Part shown: positions 1 through 6,664 of the stretch, piece after piece
How the letters are laid out: every line of letters begins with the position of its first letter
How positions within the stretch are numbered: the first letter of the stretch is position 1
NCBI GenBank assembly: GCA_018457305.1
Contig: JAGYHM010000038.1
Location: 2,096-11,115 of the forward strand
Source of the DNA: Fusobacterium sp.
GTDB taxonomy: Bacteria > Fusobacteriota > Fusobacteriia > Fusobacteriales > Fusobacteriaceae
DNA length: 9,020 nt
Direction of reading: 5' to 3'
Translations under genes and position numbers: made by a program
Notes under the pieces: generated by a model
Seen by the model: only the letters and a program-made list of their open reading frames with translations
Told to the model about the DNA's origin: nothing
Databases searched by the model: none

Positions 1-176
1 TGTTATTTTTCCATATATTTAACTTGTTCTTATCTTGTTTGGGAGCCTATGTACATGCTTTAAGACTTATATATGTTGAATTTTTTGGGAAATTTTATGA
101 AGGTGGAGGAAAAGCCTTTCAAGTTTTCAGAAGTGAATCTAAGTATATAAATCTTGATAGACAATTTGAAGATTAA
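1..176 (+). CDS. ntpI: V-type ATP synthase subunit I, C-terminal end (partial)
   Basis: The frame is open from the window edge to the TAA at 174-176, giving the last 57 residues of subunit I. This is the integral membrane stator (the 'a' subunit of eukaryotic V-ATPase) that forms the ion half-channels beside the rotor ring. The visible part reads as the last membrane helix and tail. It contains the family signature LGAYVHALRLIYVEFFGKFYEGGG, quoted here as LGAYVHALRLIYVEF plus FGKFYEGGG. The Arg coded at 63-65 lies in this motif and matches, from family knowledge, the second of the two conserved membrane arginines (yeast Vph1 Arg799). Most of the protein, including the cytoplasmic stalk-binding domain, lies before the window. 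ntpK follows after 49 bases. The ending looks intact. Confidence 0.93.
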   Translation, partial: LFFHIFNLFLSCLGAYVHALRLIYVEFFGKFYEGGGKAFQVFRSESKYINLDRQFED

Positions 177-225
177 AAAAATTTAAAAAATAAAAATAAT
201 AAATAAAAATTAGAGGAGGATTATT
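177..225 (+). promoter_or_regulatory. A-rich leader and strong ribosome site of ntpK
   Basis: The 49 bases between ntpI and ntpK are almost only A and T up to an AGGAGGA ribosome site at 214-220, five bases before the ATG. The stretch has no G or C between the ntpI stop and base 212, so it should be unstructured in mRNA. An A/U-rich unstructured leader plus near-perfect ribosome site resembles the translation enhancer before E. coli atpE. This would suit a subunit needed in about ten copies per complex. The enhancer role is inferred; the composition and ribosome site are seen directly. Confidence 0.5.
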
Positions 226-708
226 ATGAGTTTTGGAATGTGGATAGTAAATAAAGGTGGAATTATATTAGGTACTGTGGGAGTATTTATTGCAATGTTA
301 GCAGCAATAGGGTCAGCACAAGGTTTATCAATAGTTGGACAAGCAGCTTCAGGTTTAGTTCCTGATGAGCCACAAAAATTTGGTAAAACACTAATATTAC
401 AACTTTTACCAGGAACACAAGGACTTTATGGTTTCGTTATAGGACTGTTAATATTACTTAAATTAACAGGGGATATGAGTTTAGCACAAGGTTTCTATTT
501 AACAATAGTTGGACTACCAATAGGTTTAGTTGGTTGGGCATCAGCAATAGCACAAGGAAAAGTTGCAGCAAGTGGTATAGGAATACTTGCAAAAAATGAA
601 ACTCAAACAACAAAAGGGATTATTTATTCAGTAATGGTTGAAACTTATGCACTATTAGCATTCGTTATTTCTCTTTTACTATTTTTTAGATATGTAAACT
701 TCTTTTAA
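226..708 (+). CDS. ntpK: V-type ATP synthase subunit K (proteolipid, Na+-binding rotor ring)
   Basis: The 160-residue membrane protein forms the rotor ring of the Vo sector. It is two fused helical hairpins with four membrane helices at roughly 11-34, 54-81, 86-111 and 130-156, as in E. hirae NtpK (156 residues). The hairpin-1 motif LQLLPGTQGLYGF (58-70) and the ion-carrying Glu139 in VMVETYALL are clear. All five residues known to hold Na+ in E. hirae NtpK occur at the same positions: Leu61, Thr64, Gln65, Gln110 and Glu139. Hairpin 1 carries Gln65 and no acid at the site, so there is one ion site per 160-residue unit, as in the E. hirae protein. The ATG at 226 has an AGGAGGA site five bases upstream. 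The gene sits between ntpI and ntpE as expected. Na+ coupling is a strong inference from the ligands. Confidence 0.97.
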   Translation: MSFGMWIVNKGGIILGTVGVFIAMLAAIGSAQGLSIVGQAASGLVPDEPQKFGKTLILQLLPGTQGLYGFVIGLLILLKLTGDMSLAQGFYLTIVGLPIGLVGWASAIAQGKVAASGIGILAKNETQTTKGIIYSVMVETYALLAFVISLLLFFRYVNFF

Positions 709-765
709 TAAATTTTAAAAATTTGAGTGGTATACAAACAAATAAAAAAGTAGGGAAGTGAGAAG

Positions 766-1317
766 ATGGCAGAAGTAAATAAACTTATAGATAAAATTTT
801 AGTTGAATCTGAAAAAGAAGCAGAGAAAATTTTAACTACTGCAAAAGAGAAAGCTAATAAAATAGAAGAAAAATTTAAGTTAGAAGCTGAAAAAAAATAT
901 AATATTTTAGTTGAAAAAGGAAAAAAAGAAAGTGAACAACTAAAAGAAAAATTAAAATCAACTGCTAAATTAAAATCAAGGGATAATGAACTAAAAGAAA
1001 AACAAAAAATAATAAGTAGAGTTTTTGAAGAAGTTCTTGAAGAAATGAAAAATATAGATTCAAAAAAATATATATCATACTTGAAAAAGAATATGGGTTC
1101 TTCAAAAAGAAAAGAACTTGTAGTTATGAAAGATAAGTTGGACTTAGTGAAAGAAAATTTTAAAGATGTAAAAATAGCAGAAGATAGATTCGTTGAAACA
1201 GGATTTATTGAGGTAGTAGGTGGAGTAGAAAAGAATTTTACTTTTAATACTCAAATTGAATATGTCAAAGATGAAATGCAGGGAGAAGTAGCAAAGATTC
1301 TTTTTGATGGGAGGTAG
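766..1317 (+). CDS. ntpE: V-type ATP synthase subunit E (peripheral stalk)
   Basis: The 183-residue protein is the E subunit, which pairs with a G/H subunit to form the peripheral stalk holding the A3B3 head still against the rotor. Residues 1 to about 95 are almost entirely charged helix rich in Lys, Glu and Ala (KILVESEKEAEKIL onward), as expected for the long coiled coil. The last 85 or so residues form the mixed globular domain, ending in VGGVEKNFTFNTQIEYV and a tail near the A/B head. Length is close to the usual 180-200. The ATG at 766 follows a moderate purine-rich ribosome site (GGAAGTGAG, 754-762). There are 57 bases between ntpK and this gene. They are AT-rich and hold a 15-base near-palindrome at 710-724 but no convincing terminator, so the operon should continue. 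Confidence 0.93.
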   Translation: MAEVNKLIDKILVESEKEAEKILTTAKEKANKIEEKFKLEAEKKYNILVEKGKKESEQLKEKLKSTAKLKSRDNELKEKQKIISRVFEEVLEEMKNIDSKKYISYLKKNMGSSKRKELVVMKDKLDLVKENFKDVKIAEDRFVETGFIEVVGGVEKNFTFNTQIEYVKDEMQGEVAKILFDGR

Positions 1318-1320
1318 TTT

Positions 1321-2334
1321 ATGAATAGGTTAGATTACGCCCATGGTGTTGTAGTAGCAAGGGTTAATGAAAAAAAACTTTTGAAAAAAGATGACTTAGA
1401 TAAGATGATGAAAGCAAATAGCCCAGAAGAAGTTTTTAAAATACTTTTGGATTCAGATTATTCAAAAAGTGCAGTTGGAGTTGAAAATTTAAGAGATTAT
1501 GAATTACTTTTAAAAAATGAAACTACACGAATGTTTAAACTGGGTTTAGAAATGTTAGATAAAAAAGATGAAAAAGGGATTCTGGAATTATTATCTTTGA
1601 AATATAATTATCATAACTTAAAATCTATATTAAAGGGAAAAGTTTCGGGAATAAACTTAGAAAATTTATTTATTTATTCTATACTTAGTGATCCAAATAA
1701 AATACAGCTTCAATTTGAAAGTGGTAAATTTACAAATATTAGAGATGAATTTAAAGAGGCTTTAAAAGAGGCTGAAAAGAAATATTCAGAAACAAATGAC
1801 CCACAGATTATAGATATAGTGATAGATAGAGCCTTTTATAAACATTTAAAAGCAGTAGCTGATTCTTTAGAAATAGATTTATTTAAAGACTATGCAAGTA
1901 GTATTATAGATTTTTATAATTTATCTTCTATGATGAGAGCTAGAAATATGGGTAGAGATATTTACTTTTTAGATGAGATTTTAGTTGAAGGTGGTAATGT
2001 AGCAATAAATAAATTAAAATCTCTATTTAAAGAAGATTTTGAAAAAGTTATCTTGGCTTTAAAGTCTGAAAAATTTGGAAGAATTTTAGTGAAATATATA
2101 GATAAGTATAAGGAAACAAAAAGTTTTACAATTATTGAAAGTGTTAAAGATGAATACTTATCTAAATTAAGAGAAGATTCAAAATTTGTATTTTTTGGAC
2201 CAGAACCAATATTTTCATATCTTTTAGCAAAAGAAAAAGAAATTGCAATAGTCAGAACAATAATTATTGCAAAATTAAATAATATTTCACCTGAAAAAAT
2301 AAAAGAAAGGTTAGGTGATATATATAATGTATAA
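1321..2334 (+). CDS. ntpC: V-type ATP synthase subunit C (NtpC, d-type coupler)
   Basis: The 337-residue soluble, mainly helical protein belongs to the AC39/d-subunit family. It sits as a funnel on the K ring and links it to the central shaft (D/F). The start MNRLDYAHGVVVARVNEKKLL, with YAHGVVVAR at 6-14, and the repeated three-helix units are typical, as is the length (E. hirae NtpC is about 330). No membrane segments or catalytic motifs are seen, as expected. The ATG lies three bases after the ntpE stop, and its ribosome site GGGAGGT (1309-1315) is made of the last codons and stop of ntpE. This suggests coupled translation. The 3' end overlaps the subunit F gene by eight bases. The gene appears complete with no sign of damage. 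Confidence 0.94.
   Translation: MNRLDYAHGVVVARVNEKKLLKKDDLDKMMKANSPEEVFKILLDSDYSKSAVGVENLRDYELLLKNETTRMFKLGLEMLDKKDEKGILELLSLKYNYHNLKSILKGKVSGINLENLFIYSILSDPNKIQLQFESGKFTNIRDEFKEALKEAEKKYSETNDPQIIDIVIDRAFYKHLKAVADSLEIDLFKDYASSIIDFYNLSSMMRARNMGRDIYFLDEILVEGGNVAINKLKSLFKEDFEKVILALKSEKFGRILVKYIDKYKETKSFTIIESVKDEYLSKLREDSKFVFFGPEPIFSYLLAKEKEIAIVRTIIIAKLNNISPEKIKERLGDIYNV
2313..2319 (+). promoter_or_regulatory. Ribosome site that sets the subunit F start
   Basis: AGGTGAT lies seven bases before the ATG at 2327. A GTG at 2315 in the same frame would add four residues, but it falls inside this site and has poorer support. The ATG start yields MYKIGVVGD, which is how the family usually begins. Confidence 0.6.
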
Positions 2335-2650
2335 GATAGGAGTAGTAGGAGACAGAGATTCTGTACTTGCTTTTAAATCTATTGGAATAGATATATTTCC
2401 TGCCAAAGACTATAAAGAGGCTAGAAATATTATAGAAAAAATGGCAAAAGAGAATTATGGTTTAATTTTTTTAACTGAACAGTTAGCAAAAGATTTAGGT
2501 GAAACTATAAAAAAATATAAAAGAAGAGTAACACCAGCAATAATTCTTATACCATCTAATCAAGGAATATTAGGAATAGGTATGGAAGATATAAATAAAA
2601 ATGTAGAGAAAGCGATAGGAAGCAATATATTTGCTAATTCAAATAAATAA
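2327..2650 (+). CDS. ntpG: V-type ATP synthase subunit F (NtpG, central shaft)
   Basis: The 107-residue protein is subunit F, called NtpG in Enterococcus. It binds subunit D in the central shaft of V1. The N-terminal [20 protein letters not shown] (2-21), with GD.DSV..F...GI, is the family hallmark. A second strand segment, [11 protein letters not shown], and a later [12 protein letters not shown] complete the small Rossmann-like alpha/beta fold. The usual length is 100-110. I chose the ATG at 2327 over an in-frame GTG at 2315 because of ribosome-site spacing and the family start. The gene begins eight bases before the ntpC stop, pointing to coupled translation. ntpA starts 17 bases after its stop. 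Confidence 0.93.
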   Translation: MYKIGVVGDRDSVLAFKSIGIDIFPAKDYKEARNIIEKMAKENYGLIFLTEQLAKDLGETIKKYKRRVTPAIILIPSNQGILGIGMEDINKNVEKAIGSNIFANSNK

Positions 2651-2667
2651 GGAAGAGAGGGGAAATT

Positions 2668-4443
2668 ATGGCAGGTAAAATAGTAAAGGTATCAGGTCCA
2701 CTTGTAGTTGCAGAAGGAATGGCAGATGCCAATATTTATGATGTTGTAAAAGTATCTGAGTCTAAATTAGTAGGGGAAATAATAGAGATGCGTAATGATA
2801 GAGCATCTATTCAAGTATATGAAGAAACATCAGGAATAGGTCCAGGGGAAGTAGTTGAAACAACTGGAGAACCTTTAAGTGTTGAACTAGGACCTGGAAT
2901 GATAGAAAATATGTTTGATGGAATTCAAAGACCACTAGAAAAATTTAGAGAAGTTACAGGAGATTTTTTAGTAAAAGGGGTAGAAATACCAGCATTAGAT
3001 AGAGAAAAGAAATGGGATTTTATAGCAGAGGCAAAAGTAGGAGATAAAGTAGCAGAGGGAGATATTTTAGGATATGTTCAAGAAACAGAAGTAGTAAAAC
3101 ACTTAATTATGGTTCCATTTGGAGTAGAAGGAACAGTAGAAGAAATTAAAGAAGGTAATTTTACTATTATTGAAGATATAGTTGCTATTAAACTAGAAGA
3201 TGGGACATTAAAAAATATACAAATGCTACAAAAATGGCCAGTAAGAAGACCAAGAAGAGTAAGTAAAAAGATAATGCCAACTCTTCCACTTATAACAGGA
3301 CAAAGAGTTGTTGATACTTTCTTCCCAGTAACAAAAGGTGGAACTGCCTGTGTTCCAGGTCCATTTGGGTCAGGGAAAACAGTAGTACAACACCAATTTG
3401 CTAAATGGGCAGATGCACAAATAGTTGTCTATGTTGGTTGTGGAGAAAGAGGAAATGAAATGGCGGACGTTCTTAATGAATTTCCAGAACTTATAGATCC
3501 ACATACTGGAAAAAGTTTGATGAAAAGAACGGTTTTAATAGCAAATACATCTAATATGCCAGTTGCAGCCAGAGAAGCTAGTATTTATACTGGAATTACA
3601 ATAGCAGAATATTTTAGAGATATGGGATATTCAGTAGCAGTTATGGCAGATTCAACTTCAAGATGGGCAGAAGCACTTAGAGAAATGTCTGGTCGTTTGG
3701 AAGAAATGCCAGGAGATGAAGGATACCCAGCTTATCTATCTTCAAGAGTTGCAGAGTTTTATGAAAGAGCAGGAAATGTAATTTGTAAAGGTAAAGATGA
3801 AAGACAGGGAGCATTAACTATAATAGGTGCAGTTTCTCCACCGGGAGGAGATATATCTGAACCAGTTTCACAAGCAACTTTGAGAATAGTGAAAGTGTTC
3901 TGGTGTCTAAACTCAAATCTTGCATATAGAAGACACTTTCCGGCAATATCTTGGCTTGATTCATACTCTTTATATCAAGATAATATTGATGAATGGATGA
4001 AAGAAAATGTATCAGCTAAATTCCCTAAAAATAGAGCAGCAGCTATGACTTTATTACAAGAGGAATCTGGCTTACAAGAAATTGTAAGACTTATAGGTAA
4101 AGATTCACTATCTGCAAAAGAACAATTAAAATTAGAAATTGCAAAATCTATAAGAGAGGATTATTTACAACAAAATGCTTTCCAAGAAGTAGATTCATTT
4201 ACTTCATTAGATAAGCAAGATAAAATGCTTGATTTAATTTTAGAATTTTACAGAGAGGCACAAAGAGCTTTAGATAATAATGTTTATTTAAGCGAAATTA
4301 TGAATTTATCTGTAAGAGAATCTATTGCTAGAGCAAAATATACAGAAGAAGATGAAATATCAAAATTAGATAAAATTTCAGAAGAAATTACAAATTCTAT
4401 AGACGGACTAATTAACAGTGTAGGAGGTAAGTTAGATGATTAA
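2668..4443 (+). CDS. ntpA: V-type ATP synthase catalytic subunit A
   Basis: The 591-residue protein is the catalytic subunit; three copies alternate with B in the V1 head and hydrolyse or make ATP. Domains in order are a beta-barrel (about 1-75), the A-specific 'non-homologous' bulge (about 110-195), the nucleotide-binding core (about 200-430) and a helical C-terminal domain. Walker A is GPFGSGKT at 231-238, with Lys237 and Thr238. GCGERGNEM follows, with catalytic Glu260 and Arg261. [13 protein letters not shown] begins at 327 and [16 protein letters not shown] at 342. These match E. hirae NtpA almost residue for residue. Length is as expected (about 590). The ATG at 2668 has GAGAGGGG (2655-2662) in front. 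The 3' end overlaps ntpB by eight bases. All key residues are present, so the enzyme should be active. Confidence 0.98.
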   Translation: MAGKIVKVSGPLVVAEGMADANIYDVVKVSESKLVGEIIEMRNDRASIQVYEETSGIGPGEVVETTGEPLSVELGPGMIENMFDGIQRPLEKFREVTGDFLVKGVEIPALDREKKWDFIAEAKVGDKVAEGDILGYVQETEVVKHLIMVPFGVEGTVEEIKEGNFTIIEDIVAIKLEDGTLKNIQMLQKWPVRRPRRVSKKIMPTLPLITGQRVVDTFFPVTKGGTACVPGPFGSGKTVVQHQFAKWADAQIVVYVGCGERGNEMADVLNEFPELIDPHTGKSLMKRTVLIANTSNMPVAAREASIYTGITIAEYFRDMGYSVAVMADSTSRWAEALREMSGRLEEMPGDEGYPAYLSSRVAEFYERAGNVICKGKDERQGALTIIGAVSPPGGDISEPVSQATLRIVKVFWCLNSNLAYRRHFPAISWLDSYSLYQDNIDEWMKENVSAKFPKNRAAAMTLLQEESGLQEIVRLIGKDSLSAKEQLKLEIAKSIREDYLQQNAFQEVDSFTSLDKQDKMLDLILEFYREAQRALDNNVYLSEIMNLSVRESIARAKYTEEDEISKLDKISEEITNSIDGLINSVGGKLDD

Positions 4444-5848
4444 AGAATATAGAACAATAAAAGAAATCGTAACATCACTGTTGATAGTAGATGGAGTAAA
4501 AGGAATAAAGTATGAAGAACTAGTTGAAGTTGAAATGCAAAATGGAGAAGTTCGTCGTGGAAGAGTTCTTGAAGTTGATGGAGATAAAGCAATGATACAA
4601 CTTTTTGAAGGAGCTTCAGGAATCAACATGAGAGATTCAAAAGTTAGATTTTTGGCAAAACCTTTGACTTTATCAGTTTCTGAAGATATGGTTGGAAGAG
4701 TTTTTGATGGAATGGGAAATCCAAAGGATGATGGACCAGAATTGATACCAGATAAAAAATTAGATATAAATGGTATTGCTATAAATCCAGTTTCAAGAGA
4801 TTATCCTTCTGAATTTATTCAAACAGGTATTTCTGCAATAGATGGACTAAATACTTTGGTTAGAGGACAGAAATTACCAATATTTTCAGGAGCAGGGCTT
4901 CCACATGCAAATCTTGCAGCACAGATAGCAAGACAGGCAAAAGTTTTAGGAAAAGATGATAAGTTTGCCGTTGTATTTGGTGCAATAGGAATAACTTTTG
5001 AAGAAGCACAATATTTTATAGAAGATTTTAAAAGAACAGGTGCAATAGACAGAGCAGTTTTATTTATGAACTTGGCTAGTGATCCTGCAATAGAAAGAAT
5101 TTCAACTCCAAGAATGGCACTTACTTGTGCAGAATATTTAGCATTTGAAAAAGATATGCATGTTTTGGTTATATTAACTGACCTTACAAATTACTGTGAG
5201 GCACTTCGTGAAATATCTGCTGCAAGAAGAGAAGTTCCGGGAAGAAGAGGATACCCTGGATATTTATATACAGATTTATCAACTCTTTATGAAAGAGCAG
5301 GAAGAATAAAAGGAAAAAAAGGTTCTATAACTCAAATTCCAATTCTAACTATGCCAGAAGATGATAAAACTCACCCTATTCCAGATTTAACTGGATATAT
5401 TACAGAGGGACAAATAATTTTATCAAGAGAACTATATAAGAAAAATTTAATGCCTCCAATAGATGTGTTACCTTCTCTTTCAAGATTAAAAGATAAGGGA
5501 ATTGGAGATGGAAAAACAAGAGAAGACCATGCAGATACAATGAACCAATTATTTGCTGCTTATGCAACAGGAAAAGAAGCAAAAGAATTACAAATAATTT
5601 TAGGGGAATCTGCACTCTCTGAATTAGATAAGGCATTTGCAAGATTTGCTGATGATTTTGAAGAAAGATATGTTTCTCAAGGTTATACGACAAATAGAGC
5701 AGTTGAAGAAACATTGGATTTAGGTTGGGACTTATTAAAAATAATTCCAAGAACTGAACTTAAGAGAATAAAAGAAAAATTCATAGAAAAATATTTAGGT
5801 AAAATAGAAACTGAAAAAGAAAAAATAGGTGAAGGTAAGGTGGATTAG
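4436..5848 (+). CDS. ntpB: V-type ATP synthase regulatory subunit B
   Basis: The 470-residue protein is the non-catalytic partner of NtpA in the A3B3 hexamer. It has the F1/V1 fold, but its P-loop is replaced by SGAGLPHAN (151-159), the usual degenerate form in B subunits, so it should not hydrolyse ATP itself. The arginine finger that reaches into the neighbouring A site is Arg350 in [16 protein letters not shown] (340-355), the same number as in E. hirae NtpB. Other family blocks are [14 protein letters not shown] (248-261), [13 protein letters not shown] (269-281) and [15 protein letters not shown] (313-327). Length is normal (about 460-470). The ATG overlaps the end of ntpA by eight bases, and AGGAGGT at 4422-4428 lies seven bases before it. 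The same ribosome site falls inside ntpA, again indicating coupling. Confidence 0.98.
   Translation: MIKEYRTIKEIVTSLLIVDGVKGIKYEELVEVEMQNGEVRRGRVLEVDGDKAMIQLFEGASGINMRDSKVRFLAKPLTLSVSEDMVGRVFDGMGNPKDDGPELIPDKKLDINGIAINPVSRDYPSEFIQTGISAIDGLNTLVRGQKLPIFSGAGLPHANLAAQIARQAKVLGKDDKFAVVFGAIGITFEEAQYFIEDFKRTGAIDRAVLFMNLASDPAIERISTPRMALTCAEYLAFEKDMHVLVILTDLTNYCEALREISAARREVPGRRGYPGYLYTDLSTLYERAGRIKGKKGSITQIPILTMPEDDKTHPIPDLTGYITEGQIILSRELYKKNLMPPIDVLPSLSRLKDKGIGDGKTREDHADTMNQLFAAYATGKEAKELQIILGESALSELDKAFARFADDFEERYVSQGYTTNRAVEETLDLGWDLLKIIPRTELKRIKEKFIEKYLGKIETEKEKIGEGKVD
5837..5843 (+). promoter_or_regulatory. Ribosome site that sets the ntpD start
   Basis: AAGGTGG lies six bases before the ATG at 5850. 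An in-frame GTG at 5829 would give seven extra residues but has no ribosome site before it and would overlap ntpB. The shorter start yields [13 protein letters not shown], which matches the family. Confidence 0.65.
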
Positions 5849-5849
5849 T

Positions 5850-6488
5850 ATGACAAGACTAAATGTTAATCCAACTAGAATAGAACTTTCAAGATTAAAA
5901 ATTAGATTAAAAACTTCTACTAAGGGACATAAACTTTTAAAAAATAAGCAAGATGAACTTATGAGACAGTTTATTGCTATGATAAAAGAAAATAAAAAAT
6001 TAAGAGAAGAAGTTGAAGGTAAAATTTTAGATTCACTGCAAGATTTTTTACTAGCAAGAAGTTTATATTCATCTCAAATGTTGCATGAGGCTTTATCTAT
6101 TCCTAAAAATCAAATTTCGTTAGATATAAAAACTAGAAATTTAATGAGTGTTGATGTACCAGTAATGGAATTTAATTTTAAGAAAAAAGAAGAGATTGCA
6201 AATATTTATCCTTATGGATTTAGAGGAACTTCTTATGAATTAGACCAATCAGTAAAAAAATTATATGAAATTTTACCAGAGTTATTAAAATTGGCAGAAG
6301 TTGAAAAGGCTTGTCAACTTATGGCAGATGAAATTGAAAGTACAAGAAGAAGAGTAAATGCCTTGGAGTATATGACTATACCTCAATTAGAAGAAACTAT
6401 AACTTATATAAAAATGAAGTTAGAAGAAAATGATAGAGGAGCAATTACTCGTTTGATGAAGGTAAAAGATATAACAGATAAGAAATAA
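5850..6488 (+). CDS. ntpD: V-type ATP synthase subunit D (central shaft)
   Basis: The 212-residue protein is the D subunit, the rotating axle that penetrates the A3B3 head and, with subunit F, passes torque to the K ring through subunit C. The N-terminal helix carries the signature [16 protein letters not shown] (5-20), then [14 protein letters not shown] (25-38). The C-terminal helix, about 165-205, includes [17 protein letters not shown]. These two long helices form the antiparallel coiled coil, with a shorter globular part between. Length fits (E. hirae NtpD is about 210). I place the start at the ATG at 5850, one base after the ntpB stop, from its AAGGTGG site. It is the last gene of the operon: the terminator hairpin starts five bases after its stop. 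Confidence 0.96.
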   Translation: MTRLNVNPTRIELSRLKIRLKTSTKGHKLLKNKQDELMRQFIAMIKENKKLREEVEGKILDSLQDFLLARSLYSSQMLHEALSIPKNQISLDIKTRNLMSVDVPVMEFNFKKKEEIANIYPYGFRGTSYELDQSVKKLYEILPELLKLAEVEKACQLMADEIESTRRRVNALEYMTIPQLEETITYIKMKLEENDRGAITRLMKVKDITDKK

Positions 6489-6492
6489 AATT

Positions 6493-6538
6493 AAAAAGGG
6501 ATTGTTAGAAATAAAAAATAAAAAACAATCCCTTTTTT
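6493..6538. terminator. Bidirectional intrinsic terminator between ntpD and phnE
   Basis: AAAAAGGGATTGTT (6493-6506) pairs perfectly with AACAATCCCTTTTT (6524-6537) around a 17-base A-rich loop. On the + strand the 3' arm ends in a run of six T (6533-6538), right after ntpD. On the - strand the same hairpin also ends in a T run, formed by the A run at 6493-6497. It can therefore end transcription from both sides, which fits the convergent genes. The 14-bp stem is seen directly; the function is inferred. Confidence 0.88.
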
Positions 6539-6558
6539 ATATATAAGAAATATTTTAT

Positions 6559-6624
6559 GGGGCTCGCTACGGACTAAAGTCCTGCTCGCCTTTTTGGTGG
6601 TTGGGGCTTCCGCCCCAACGCCCC
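6559..6624. repeat. Compact GC-rich intergenic element with nested inverted repeats
   Basis: This 66-base stretch is far richer in G and C than anything nearby. Its ends pair (GGGGC 6559-6563 with GCCCC 6620-6624). Inside are two hairpins: GGACT-AA-AGTCC (6571-6582) and TTGGGGC-TTCC-GCCCCAA (6601-6618, 7-bp stem). The first is bracketed by a direct repeat, GCTCGC, at 6562-6567 and 6584-6589. No reading frame of note runs through it. It looks like a dispersed, possibly MITE- or REP-like intergenic repeat, or a small structured RNA. Only one copy is visible here, so the repeat status is inferred. Confidence 0.55.
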
Positions 6625-6630
6625 TCTTTT

Positions 6631-6648
6631 AAATTTCATAAGAAATTT
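6631..6648. repeat. AT-rich inverted repeat next to the GC-rich element
   Basis: AAATTTC (6631-6637) and GAAATTT (6642-6648) form a perfect 7-bp stem with an ATAA loop, 16 bases past the end of the phnE gene (which ends at 6665 on the - strand). No T run follows on either strand, so it is a poor terminator. It may only mark the edge of the GC-rich element. Confidence 0.4.
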
Positions 6649-6664
6649 ATAATTTGATATTATT

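Noticed and set aside
710..724. Hairpin AAATTTT/AAAATTT between ntpK and ntpE as a terminator
   Set aside because: It is only A-T pairs with a one-base loop and no following T run, and ntpE is plainly part of the same operon.
4432..4629. Open frame of 65 codons on the - strand within ntpB
   Set aside because: It lies wholly opposite the well-conserved ntpB start, is Ser/Thr-rich low-complexity sequence with no family likeness, and has no ribosome site of note.
5400..5750. Open frame of 116 codons on the - strand within ntpB
   Set aside because: It is a Leu/Gln/His-rich antisense shadow of the conserved ntpB C-terminal region, an effect of the AT-rich codon use.
6559..6624. tRNA or tRNA-like gene, because of the three-stem layout
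   Set aside because: The stretch is too short, there is no T-loop GTTC motif or anticodon-stem arrangement, and the closing stem is only five pairs.
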